NCBI RefSeq assembly: GCF_031877795.1
Contig: NC_133942.1
Span: 4,216,001-4,280,000 of the forward strand
Length of the DNA: 64,000 nucleotides
Source of the DNA: Strix aluco
Taxonomy: Eukaryota > Chordata > Aves > Strigiformes > Strigidae
Direction of reading: 5' to 3'
The translations under genes were made by a program, and so were the position numbers. Shown in pieces: positions 54,201 through 64,000 of the stretch. The notes under the pieces were generated by a model that was not told the origin of the DNA, did no database searches, and worked only from the letters and a program-made list of their open reading frames with translations. Numbering within the stretch: position 1 is the stretch's first letter; each line of letters opens with the position of its first letter.

Positions 54201-57200
54201 AGGTCGTATCCATTACCAGTCTCTTATACAACCCAGAGGCACCTCCCGAAAGATCACATGCTTCCATTAGCCTAAATGGTCAGGGCACCCAAGGTAGCCA
54301 CTTTCTAGCCCTCACTCAGCAGTGCCCAGCATCCTTGGGGAAGCGAGCAAACCCTGCCCTCATGCCACCACAAGCATTTGTGCCACCACACGAGGGATTT
54401 GATACAAACTAAAAGCCTCCTCTCAGGTTAACTAATGCTGAGCAGGGACTCCGTGCTGCACAGGCGGCTGTGCCAGCAACCAGCACCCACATGTGAGACT
54501 GGCCTCAACGGCTACACCAGGAACAAGAAAAGCTGCTTAGGATGGCCCAAAAAGCACAACTCTGGTTGGCCTGCAGCAGAAGTAATGCTTACTAGAGGAA
54601 GCCTCCTTTTTTACATGGAAGTCCCACTGTACTTGTCCTACAAGGTCTTCCATAGCAGTTACTCAGCGATAGCCTGAGACACAAGCACAGTTTAACACCA
54701 CTGAAGGGAAATTCACCCAGTTCCCAATCAAGGCACCACCTCTCAGCAGCTCCACACCAGGCAAGACCCTCTGCTCCAGATATCCACAAGAAATACCACA
54801 GTAACTGACAGACCAAGCAGAGATTTACATGCAGTAGGTCAGTAAGCAGGTTCATTTCATTGCCAGATGAATACCCCAGTCCCTCAGAGAAGCACTTTAA
54901 AAATCTAGAAGACAGTGCTGCAAATTAAAATTGATGTGCCATTTCTAAGCCCAGACCTAAAACCAGAACTAACCCACATCTTCACAGGATGGATCTGCTC
55001 TAGTGGGCAGGGACAGTTGCTTTGTCAACTAAGTTAACTTTGGCAAGGAAGCTAAAACTTAATTAGGCAACATTCCCATTCCAAATTAGAAATGGAATAT
55101 GAAGGGCTATAGCTAAGATTTCAACAAGGCAGCCAGAAACAACTCTTTCATGAACTCATTGTAAGGAAATAAAGAAAATACTTAGGTTTATTTCTCCCTT
55201 ACGCTTCCAGTGCATCAAGATCAGATAACTACCACTGTGCCAAGGGACAAAAAAGTCTAAACAGCTCAGTACAACAGCACATCTCTAAAAATGCACCACT
55301 AACCACACCACTGACCTGAATTAGTTAATATTCACTACGCAACTGCTCAGGAGTAGCCAGCATATCCGTTTTACTAGGCACGTTTCAAGCAATGCTGGCT
55401 ATAGATCCGTACCTCGAAGCAAACGATTCACTTCCTCTGGTATTTCTGCAGCGCCAGCACAGGATCACATGGCCAGATCAGCCCCTGCTCCACAGTGCTA
55501 AGCCCTTCAAATACCCGGGAGATTAAGCTGCACTGGAAGTCATCTGGTAGCAGTCATTTTGCTAGTCCAGAACAAAGTTGGACTGCACAAGCATCAAACA
55601 GACCCACAGGATGCCCAGACACCCATCCGCAGCTTTTTTTACAGCCATTTGATTAAAACTCAGATTATCCATGAGCACAAGACAACCCCGTCTCCAAGTG
55701 ACTGCAGAGAAAGCTTCTCTGCCTACAGGAGCCTGCAAGGTCACCAGCTGGTAAGGTTTTTCCCTTTACTTCCCACTTTGTTTTGGGACAAGTCCAGAGG
55801 GTCAGTTTGTTTCCAATAATGGCCAATGTGTTTATTGACCCTATAATTCAGAGGCTGGAGGAACAGCAGCAATCTTTCAAGTGCCCAAATCCTTGGCACA
55901 AGTACCATTGCACAGAAGTGCACTGGCAAGAGGAACATCAGGCACCCAGCAGGTACATTTACTAGCAGATCTTGCCTACTGTAAAGGGACAAAAGCATGT
56001 CCTTCACTTACATAAAAGTAAGATTGGACCCAACACTCTTTGCTTTGGCACGGAGCCTTCTGTTTTGAGGCAGATCAAGTGCAAAATGGCAGAATGTGCC
56101 CACTCCCCTCAGCCTACAGGAACCAAGAATTTGCAGCACTGATTTCATAATCCCAAGTTTGCTCTGCAAGAAAGTCTTCACCTACCTGTACTGCTTTGGT
56201 GTGCTCTTAAATACACAACTAACTGACCCTTAGCAGACACGACTATTCAAAATTCTTTTGCATTTTTAACATATGCAGCAGATCAGCCATACTAACCACC
56301 AATAGATTAATCCTGCCTCCAGGAGAGGCAGACTGTAAAGGAGTCTGCTGGAACAATCTACACCAGAAGCTGGCAGGTCAGGCAGCGAGAGCTCACGTCC
56401 TGCCCACAGAGTGAGCCACAGCATCACAGGGATAAGCAAGCCTTCCCTGGCAACTCCACGTTGCCAGGGAACACCCGGGTTATCCATTTCAGGCACACAA
56501 ATGAAGACCCTGGTACCAAAACAGCACTAACCCTGACTCTAAGCATCTCTGATCACCAGCCACCACACCACCAAGGATTACCACCACCACACATTTGCCA
56601 GGTCCCACCAAGCAACTCTGCCCTTCCACCAGCCCCAGATCCTCAAGCTCACCTCGAACCCAGCCAAACACATCACCTGGCAGGATGTCACGTTTGCTTT
56701 TTGTGACAGGCGTGGTGCAGACTCCACTGAAATCCAAAGAGTTGTCCAACATTGCATTTATTCGGCGGAAAATATCTGCATTGCTGCAAGTGGAAAGTGC
56801 AGGGGCATCTGGGCTATCCCAGCAGTCTTTTGTGCTCCTCCCAGTATCTTCTTTCTGGTAAAAAAGAAGAAGTATTAGTGTCAAGCGGGCTAGTACTCAC
56901 TGCTTGGCTTTCAACACATTGTGGAAAGTCTGGATTGCCTCCAATACTCACATTAGCTTTAGCTCCAGGTCTTAGCAACACTCAAGTACAGTTCTTGGCA
57001 TTAAAGAAACAGTTAAGCAAACAGGTCAACAATTTGTCAGCACAGCACATAAGACCAGGACTGCCCCTGTCACAAACTGGTACCAGCACCCCACAGTTGA
57101 GATGAGGTTTAGACTAACAGCCACAGCACTCAAACTATTTTGGTTGCTAACACAAGCTCCCTGCTGCTTTTCTTCAGCACATCACAAGACTAAAGCAGAG

Positions 57201-60200
57201 ATCTGACTAACAAGGGCATTGCATCTTCTGCCCAGAATCAGCCTCCTGACACTGGGGGACAAGCGAGTTGCTCATGGTCAAGGCAGCCACCATGAGAAAC
57301 CTCCTGTGCATGGCAGAAGGGAGTAAGGCTCACCTCACCACCCATGGTTGGGACCTCTGAACATCTTGGAACAGCTCAACTCAGCCACACAATCACTTCA
57401 GAAAACAGGCTTGCAGAAAAAACATGGCTTCCCAGCTAATCAAACAGAGCCCCAAATCCTGAGGTCGCCCTTGGAAAGGCAGAGAATCAAATCCTGATCT
57501 TTCCTTTAGGTAGCAACTCCTGGCTAGAAAGGGCGGTTACCCCAAACCAACTCTGCTTTAGCACAGCACTCCACGGGCATTGATTTACCAGCATCAAGGT
57601 TTTAGGACCAGGGACCACCTTAAACAAGCCAAAGGTCTTGTAAAGCTTCCTCTGCATTAAAAAAGATCAAACCCCTCCTGCTTCCTGATGCTGGTCCAGA
57701 GAACTGGCGAGAGCAGCTGAGCTTCCCCCAGCTCTACTTGCAAGCCACTTTCACATCCAGGCTTGTTTCGATGCAGCTGCACAACATTCAAGCCTCTACC
57801 AATCTAGAAGCCACTAAACTTAATCTCTAACCAGCATTCCTGGACTGAGGACAGGTCTTCCTGCCACCCAAAAGCCACTGCAGCAGAACTCTGCTCCTGA
57901 ACATGCTGAGCAAACGGTATCGCTATCAATTAAGACCCACATTAAAGAAAAGAGCAGGAAGGCACAACCTCGCCAGTCTTGGCCTCCAGAGCAGAATCCT
58001 TGCCATTAAGCAAATCGAGTTAGAGCCAAATTCAAAGACTGAATTGCAGCAAGGCTGGCAAACAAGCCCCTGCTACTCCAGGACACAGAAGCCTATAGCT
58101 CTAAATTGGGCCATTTGTACTTGTCAAGGAGACATTTAATACATCTACCTTCTGGATGCATTCCCACAAGAGTTTTGGGCCTGACTTCCCCCACATTACC
58201 CCTCCTGCTTCACTCACTAGCAGGCCTGGAGCGCCTAGCTGGTTTTACTTTCAAATCATCCCTTACTGATCTTTCCAGTATGTGGCCTGTGGCAGAAGGC
58301 AGGTCTAAACTGAATTTCACACGGACACAGGAACTTTATCCCAGCGGGAGCAGGGGACTTGCATTTCCCCCCTCACCCTGTCATTAGGAGCAGTTTTACT
58401 GCTGCAACATACAATCCGATGGTTTTCTCCACAGATGACAGCTTCCCCCCCACCATTTAGCTAAAAGCAAGGGAAACTGTCCTGGAAGCAGCAGGAATAA
58501 GCTACCGAGTTGTCAACTGGCACAACACCTCCAGGCAGGACCTGAACAATCGATTCAAGATTTCAGACTGTTTAAGGCTATTGACATCTATCTATTCAGG
58601 GCTGGGGTCCGGGATATTTGTCTACTGAAAGGCTCAGCCCACCACCATATAAGGTCCTGGGGCTCTACAGGCACAATGCAGGAGCATTTACAAGCCAAGA
58701 GTGAAACAGGTAGGGCTGAAAGTGAGCTTCAGGCAAGGGGAAGCAGGCAGAGCAAGCTTTAAGTCATCTTTATAAAAAGCAGCTGAGGAGTACAGAAGCT
58801 CAATTTAAGAAAGTATTACCAGTCATCTTTAATAAAAAGAAGTGCCGCATCAGGCTGCTTTGGCACAAGTGTGAAACTCCATATTCTACTCCTGTTACTG
58901 CTAAAGAACCACTTACAGCAGGAGGAAAAAGCTTTTCCCTAGGAATTTGTGCTAGCAAGACAAAAATAAACCCAAGCAGCAAACCAAACGCCTGACCCAT
59001 TCCTGCTCATTTAGTATCTGATGCTTCCCACAACTGGCAGCACCAGTCCTGCTATAAACAAGAAAACAGAAAACAGTAAGAGTACAGCCAAGCATTTCCA
59101 CAAAAATTCCTTCCACTTACAGAGCTGTTAACCTTAAGACTGTCAAGGATATCCTAGAGACACCGCAAGCATCCTGGATACAGGAGCTGGCATCCAACCC
59201 CTTGTAGGAAGCAGCTCATGTCTCTATACCTTCCTCCAGTAAAGCTCACCTTCCCTAAGCTCGAGATACTCCTTCGAGAAGAGCTCTGCAGGTCTCCAAA
59301 GCACGCAGGGCCCAAACCCTTCAGCAGCCTGGATAGTCCAGTGGAAAGAGTTTGCAAACATGTAGCTGGAGAACACGCCCATATCTTTTAGTCTCAGAGT
59401 AAATACCAAAGCACAGGGAAATACCATGCCTGAGGCTGCATCCTCCAGAACCTGCTCTGCTCGCACATCCCCAAGCCAAGACAAGCAAAGGAGCACTCGA
59501 GCCCAGCTAGGATTAGCTTTCAGTGCTCCATCGCAAAGGATTTTGCAATAGTTAAACACATACTGCCTGTTCAGGCTTCTCTGGAAGTCCTCCACACAGC
59601 AACAACTCCAGCTACAGCCCACACTCAGAGCTGCTGATCCCTCCCCTCTGCTTCCACCGAGGCACCAGTCCAGGAGCACTGGTGGGTCCTTCTTCCACAG
59701 GCCCCAGCAGTGACCTGGCACACCGTGTGAAACACCGGGGTGTAACCAGTGAGCCAACAATGGCCGTTCTCAGCTGGTCCCGCCTGCTGCGGCACACAGT
59801 GCCAATCCAGAGGACAACACACCATTTTATCAGTGCAGCCACTGGATGAACAAGTCAATACAGAAGCACAATCCAGCTGACAGGTCATTTAAAGTCACCA
59901 GGAGTCTAACAGCCTTTCCTGATGCCTGGTGAGACACCCAGCCTCCATTTAAGCGCTGAGAACTTCTAGAGATCTTCCTAGATCAGAAACAAATGAAAAG
60001 GGCAATTCAGTTCCCTGCAGCAGGCACGCAGGGCCACAGAGCAAACGACTTAGAGGCTTCAGGTTAAATCATTGTGGTAGATCTGGAACACAGACCCAAG
60101 AAGCATCGCACACAAAGACACTGCAAAGTGAATCTCAGACAGGAGTACAGTCCATCGTATCCTGGCTCAGCAAAACCCTTAGCCAAAAACCCGTGTCCAA

Positions 60201-62530
60201 GCATGAAGATATATCCCCAGCATGCTCTGAAGTCTCAAGGAGGGCACAATTCGGCTCCAGGCACCTCCAACACTCCAAACAAAACACATCAGAGTGAGAA
60301 AAGGAGTACCAGGCTTGATTTGAAATCAGGAGGAGTTTCCACTCCCTCAGAGTAGCAGAAAGACAACCAGTGAGCCTTACCACCATGGTAGAGAGCTCTT
60401 GTTTGCTGGCTCTGCATCAAGAAGCCAGCAGCTGAAGCACAGCAGCTGTCAGGTCTCTGGAGTTCCCATCCCATCAACCCCAAGTAAACCCCATGGCTGC
60501 AGTTTACCTGCAGGAGGTCCTGCTCCAGAAACACATGCACAACCTGCAGCAGCTCAGTCAGAAGAACAACATGCACTTGTGCAGCAAAAGCCACCAAAGA
60601 TGTCCAAGGTAAGTGGAAATGAAGGCACCTCGACAGCCCTGAGACAGACACGCCTGCAGGAAACCTACAGATAATGAAATCCCAGGGCTAGGCAGAACCC
60701 GCAGCATCACAACAGCACTGGCACAGGATTAGGATATCCTAATCCTTAGGGAAGTCATTAAACACAGCTCGGCTGCCACTATGGCCAAGATGTGCATTAG
60801 CTCCTGGGGACACTCTGGAGCAGACAAGGCTCATCCACCTCAGCTACAATTCAGCCTTTGCTTTTTATGTCCTTCGCAGAAATCCCACTGGGGCAGCGCC
60901 ATGCTGATGCCTGAAGGGGTTCTCAGCACTGTAGCTACAGCCAAGAGGGCCTCGAATCCTGAGACAAAGTTTAAGATGCTGTTAAAAGGGTGTCAGTCTC
61001 AACATAATCAAGAGAAGATGGCTCCAGACTTTGATCAAAGGCAGCTCAAAGTTCTTTTTTGATGGCATGTTTTGCTTCCCAAGCTGAAGTCAGCTACACC
61101 AATGTAAAGCACAGTATTGGTGTAACTGTTCCTACCAAGCAACACCACTAACAAAGCAACAAGCTCACACACCCAACTCATCCCAAACAGCGTTAGGCTA
61201 GGCTGCATCAGCCTCACCATGAGCAAGGCTGAGCTTAAGCAGCTCGCCCAGGGTTTACTGTGTAGAGAGGGTCTTGAACACACCCGGCTGGAATCAAAAC
61301 TGGAAGGGATTTTGATGGTGTTATTTTACAGGGGAGCACTGACTTCAGAACAACACCAATTTTGCCAAAATTCCTGTTTTTAAAGAAATTTCCCTGTCGA
61401 GGCACCTACTTTTTTTTTTTTGAAACAAAACATTTTGAAGCTCTCACTCAAGCAGCTTTGGAAACAAGCAATATCACAGCAGCCTGTATGAGCACATTAT
61501 CAAAGCAGAATAAGGTTTTAATTGGTTTAGGGAGATTGTTCCAGTTGAGATAAACTGCAGCAAAGCAACAGGATCCTGAAACTCCTCACAAAACAAAGTT
61601 CCCACCCCTTGCACCACTCCACTGGAGCCCCTCACCAATGCTCCAGCTGCCAGCACACATGGCTAGCCAGTCACAAAAGCAGCGGTAATGAGCATTAATT
61701 GGTTTTAGCTGGGGAATACTGAAGGGTAAAAGAACTTCTTTTTCAGACTTGTCTCTTGCCTTTGCCCATATACCATAGTCAGGGACGAAGTCTCCTAGGT
61801 CACTAACAAAAGCCAGTCTTGCTACAGGGAGCTTGCGGTCACCTGGTTTAAGAGTAAAATAGCAACTCCCTTCCCTTTGGACGCTAAAAAAAAAAGTTTA
61901 GAAGCACTCAGAACTACTACTTGCTACCAGACAAGACCCAGTCAAGTCAAAACACACCCCACCCCCATGAACCAGAACTCAGCACCTCCAGCTCAACTTC
62001 ACCCCCCAAATAACCTGGGATGAGGGCAACCACAGGCACCGCTTCCTCACTGGACTGGGACCACTGAGTTTCCTCCAGCAATGGCTTCGCACCCAAAGGA
62101 AGCACAGGTCAGTGGATGAGTTCCCTGAGGTGAAGCTCCCTCAGAGCGCCTCGTTCCCTCGGGGGCGGGGGCAGCCGCTGGGCCTCAGGGCTTCACTTAG
62201 CATCAGGGTCCAGCCTCTCCGCGCTCGGGGTCCCCCCCGAGGCCGGGCCCCTGAGAGGAGGAGGGGATCCCGTCCCCGCTCCGCTGCCACGCACGGAAAA
62301 AGGGCGGGAAATTGCCTCAGCGCCGCTTCCCACCCCCCCCCCCCTTCCCCCTCCTCCGTCACCTACCGCCGCGCGCCGCCAACGTGTGAAGTCACGTGAC
62401 GGGTGGGCGGCCTTAAAGGGACCGCGCGCGCCGCCTCTCTCCTCCTCCCTCGGCTCCGTGAGGCGCCGGGCCCGCCGGCACGTGTCCCTCCCGCCCGCTT
62501 CCCCCCTCCCCTCACCGGCGGGAAGGCCAT
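21283..62530 (-). CDS. CPEB1: CPEB1, cytoplasmic polyadenylation element-binding protein 1
   Basis: CPEB1 binds UUUUAU in 3' UTRs and first represses, then promotes polyadenylation and translation of maternal and synaptic mRNAs. Twelve minus-strand coding exons: 62516-62530, 56677-56854, 46478-46666, 30465-30691, 28625-28874, 28205-28318, 27996-28100, 26881-27017, 25466-25664, 22550-22644, 22227-22307 and 21283-21393. They join in phase to 566 aa, as in human. Exon 1 codes only MAFPP in a strong Kozak context (GCCGCCCATGG). The regulatory half has RLDSR (S173, the Aurora A-type site) and [18 protein letters not shown] (181-198). RRM1 has VFLGGV (313-318) and [11 protein letters not shown]2 has TVFVGAL (431-437) and GRVTF. 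The zinc-binding end keeps C515, C518, C527, C532, C537, C540, H545 and H553. Two donors 15 nt apart end exon 7, a known source of a five-residue-shorter RRM1. The intron 5 acceptor is AAG rather than CAG. Confidence 0.97.
21394..22226 (-). other. CPEB1: CPEB1 intron 11, GC-rich
   Basis: The middle (about 21600-22220) is clearly richer in GC and CpG than neighbouring introns, almost like a CpG island. No start codon context, promoter element or exon was identified in it. Confidence 0.4.
22645..25465 (-). other. CPEB1: CPEB1 intron 9
   Basis: Apart from the CR1 fragment at 24515-24833, the 2.8-kb intron holds no feature that I can identify on either strand. Confidence 0.5.
24515..24833 (-). 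mobile_element. CR1-Y-like LINE 3' end fragment
   Basis: Read on the plus strand this is the reverse of a CR1 3' UTR. It shows CACAGAATCATCTCAGTTGG, then CTCCAGGGATGGGGACTC, TGGGCAGCCCATTCCAACGC, CTGCAAAGAAATCCTTCCTA and GAGGCCATTCCCTCTTGTCC. The pattern matches CR1-Y type tails rather than the type seen in TERB2 intron 3. It lies in CPEB1 intron 9 in the same orientation as the gene. The 5' edge is blurred. Confidence 0.8.
25665..26880 (-). other. CPEB1: CPEB1 intron 8
   Basis: A 1.2-kb intron between the RRM1 end exon and the RRM2 exon. I see no repeat, RNA or coding feature in it. Intron 7 (27018-27995) and intron 4 (28875-30464) are equally plain. Confidence 0.5.
30692..46477 (-). other. 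CPEB1: CPEB1 intron 3 (15.8 kb)
   Basis: The longest intron in the window. Besides a short CR1 tail at 38652-38716, I recognise no transposon, tRNA or nested gene. Two long open frames occur without family likeness: 30726-31463 on the plus strand (245 codons) and 45100-45819 on the minus strand (239 codons). The sequence is of even, moderate GC with frequent short pyrimidine runs. Confidence 0.5.
38652..38716 (+). mobile_element. Short CR1 LINE 3' tail
   Basis: GGAGGTTGGACTAGATGACC followed by GGTCCCTTCCAACCTGAATT is the characteristic last segment of CR1 elements, here in plus orientation. Only about 65 bases are recognisable, and the terminal octamers have decayed. Confidence 0.75.
46667..56676 (-). 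other. CPEB1: CPEB1 intron 2 (10 kb)
   Basis: No coding exon, RNA gene or repeat family was recognised. Open frames are short and lack known motifs. Minor T-rich runs (for example near 48280) are the only simple sequence seen. Confidence 0.5.
56855..62515 (-). other. CPEB1: CPEB1 intron 1 (5.7 kb)
   Basis: This intron separates the five-codon first exon from the rest. It contains a 178-codon minus-strand open frame at 59224-59760 with no recognised family. Its 5' end (62100-62515) is still CpG island and includes a palindromic GTCACGTGAC at 62391-62400. Confidence 0.5.
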
Positions 62531-63010
62531 GGGCGGCGCTGCAGGGGCGGGCGGATCCCGGAGAGGAGGGAAACGACAGCAGCAGGCAGCCCTGCCCGCC
62601 CCGCCGGCTTTTATGGGCCGCCGCCCCGCCGGGGGGAGGTGGGGGGGGGTGAGGGGGGGAGAGGCGGAGGGGATGGGCCGGGGCGCATGCGCGCGGCGCC
62701 CGCCCGCCGCGTGGCGCCCCCCCTTACTCCTCCCCTATCCCGGCGTGCCCCGCGCGGGGCGGGGGGGTGCGCGCTGCTTCCCGCTCCGAGGCGGCGCCTC
62801 TCCCGCTCCTCACGACGCCCGGCAGCGGCTTGGGCCCCCCCTGGGCTGCCTCAGCGCGGGCAGCTCTCCACACGCAGGCTGGGGTGCTCGCTGTGCCCCG
62901 TGTGAGGGGAGTGGGACCCCCAAGGGGTTAAAACAGCCCCCCCATACCCCCCCCAGAAACGGGGTGGTAGCGGCAGCCGGCTCCCCGCCTCGGGGTGAGC
63001 ACCGGGGCTC
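62120..63010 (-). promoter_or_regulatory. CPEB1: CPEB1 CpG-island promoter
   Basis: Very high GC and CpG surround the first coding exon (62516-62530). A perfect NRF1 palindrome GCGCATGCGC lies at 62683-62692, about 150 bp upstream of the ATG, and no TATA box is seen. Transcription probably starts between 62540 and 62680. The E-box GTCACGTGAC at 62391-62400 lies just inside intron 1. Confidence 0.65.
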
Positions 63011-63815
63011 CCCGGTCGCTGTGGAAATGCGTTTTCCCTGCAGGAGCAAATGCTTGACGCCCAGCGGTTGGTGGTGCTGCAGCTCTGGCCAGCGTTTCCT
63101 CACCCGTCAAAAAACATAAGAGGTGATTTTATCCCATCTCCTACCCACTTGCCGGAAAAAAGCAGAAAGCCCCTCACCCTTTTTGCAGCAGCAGGAGGGG
63201 TTGGAGTTGAGGCAATTCGGGGTTCAGACCTTCCCGTGCGTCCTTTGCTCATCCTCTCCCTCCAGTGCTGGGCCTGGCTCCCTGCTGGGCTGCAGCTTTG
63301 GAAGGGGAGAGCCAGGGCTCTCTTAAATCCCACCCAACCCGTGCTGGGAGGAGAGATCTTGATAAAGAGTCAAATTTCCTTTTTTTTTTTTTTTTTTTTT
63401 TTCCAGTTTGGAGATGAAAAGCCTCCTAGAGCTGGCCCCAGGAATCCCTCCAGTGACACTGCAGAATAGACCCGGCCCTGACGTAGCAGGTATTTCTGCG
63501 GTCAAAGCACGAGCAATTCTGCTTTGAATAAATAGCTGGAAACCTCCCAGGACTCCTCAGATCCCGAGTCAGGACAGAACACTTCCTGCCCTCCGCCAAG
63601 CCCCAGGGAGCTTTACCCCCACCCTGTCAGTGCCGGGTTTTCTCCAAGAGCCAGCAGCCACCTGATTCAAGCAGTGCCATTCCTGGTGGCCTAAGGGATG
63701 GCTGGTCCCCTGATGTCCCCTGCTGCTGCCCCGGAGAGGCTGGCAGAGCCCAGCATGGGGGCAGTTTGGGGCTGATCTGGACACTGTGCACACAGAGCAG
63801 AGGAGGGGAAGGGCG
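63011..63815. other. Intergenic region upstream of CPEB1
   Basis: No gene was recognised. The one conspicuous element is a run of 23 T at 63380-63402 followed by CCAG, which resembles a splice acceptor on the plus strand but has no evident exon behind it. Confidence 0.4.
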
Positions 63816-64000
63816 CGGGTTCAAGAAGAGCTTTATTGGGAGATCCTGGCCATAATAAATAGGGGTTACACTAGGTGACGGTGGTGAGGGGCTGGAGGCA
63901 CGCTGTGTTCCCGAGGGGGCTGGAGCCCCCGCCGCCCCTCTGAGCGTGACGTCGCCCTGCATCCCATCCGCCCCGTCCCACTCTTTCCTCCCAGCGGCAA
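63816..64000 (-). other. 3' end of a minus-strand gene, probably AP3B2
   Basis: On the minus strand AATAAA sits at 63832-63837, with an AT-rich stretch just before it in otherwise GC-rich DNA, as in a 3' UTR end. The transcript would enter from beyond base 64000. In mammals AP3B2 lies upstream of CPEB1 on the same strand, which suggests its identity. No AP3B2 coding residues could be recognised, so the name is inference. Confidence 0.45.

Noticed and set aside
62403-63119. 238-codon plus-strand open frame in the CPEB1 promoter
   Set aside because: A low-complexity Arg/Pro/Gly frame typical of CpG islands, antisense to the promoter, with no homology.
63380-63406. Splice acceptor suggested by T23 followed by CCAG
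   Set aside because: No exon, donor or homologous peptide follows on the plus strand; best left as a homopolymer run.

Overview
This window is a piece of a bird nuclear genome. The evidence is the CR1 LINE copies with their terminal octamer repeats, the compact GC-rich promoters, and spliced genes whose products match avian or vertebrate proteins closely. Reading left to right: the 5' part of PATL2 (- strand, running off the left edge), B2M (+), TERB2 (+), RPS17 (-) and the whole of CPEB1 (-, about 41 kb of coding span). Near 63.8 kb there is the polyadenylation end of a further minus-strand gene, probably AP3B2 by synteny. Exon/intron structures were worked out by hand from splice sites, reading phase and remembered vertebrate proteins. 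B2M (122 aa), TERB2 (226 aa), RPS17 (135 aa) and CPEB1 (566 aa) all join in phase and give the family's usual length.

1-4.0 kb holds PATL2 exons and a CpG-rich, possibly two-way promoter with an NRF1 palindrome. 4.0-6.9 kb is B2M with an unusually readable MHC-type promoter: an ISRE, X1/X2 and Y boxes, and a TATA box. 10.1-14.9 kb is TERB2, preceded by a minisatellite and a (TCC)n run and carrying an antisense CR1 copy in intron 3. 16.0-19.16 kb is RPS17, a TOP-type ribosomal protein gene. 19.97-62.5 kb is CPEB1, whose three upstream introns are very long. I see no nested protein gene, tRNA or virus-like element in those introns.

The best find is a pair of related H/ACA-type small RNAs in consecutive introns (2 and 3) of RPS17, on the same strand as the host. 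Both copies show the complete two-hairpin/H-box/ACA layout, with compensating base changes and exactly 14 nt between the 3' pocket and ACA. Further points are a tandem splice donor in CPEB1 that removes five residues from RRM1, a regulatory module in the B2M promoter, and gene order (B2M cluster next to RPS17-CPEB1) that is split far apart in human.

Functionally the genes are independent: translational control of maternal mRNA (PATL2, CPEB1), MHC class I assembly (B2M), meiotic telomere attachment (TERB2) and the 40S ribosome (RPS17). It is notable, but perhaps chance, that PATL2, TERB2 and CPEB1 all act in germ cells.
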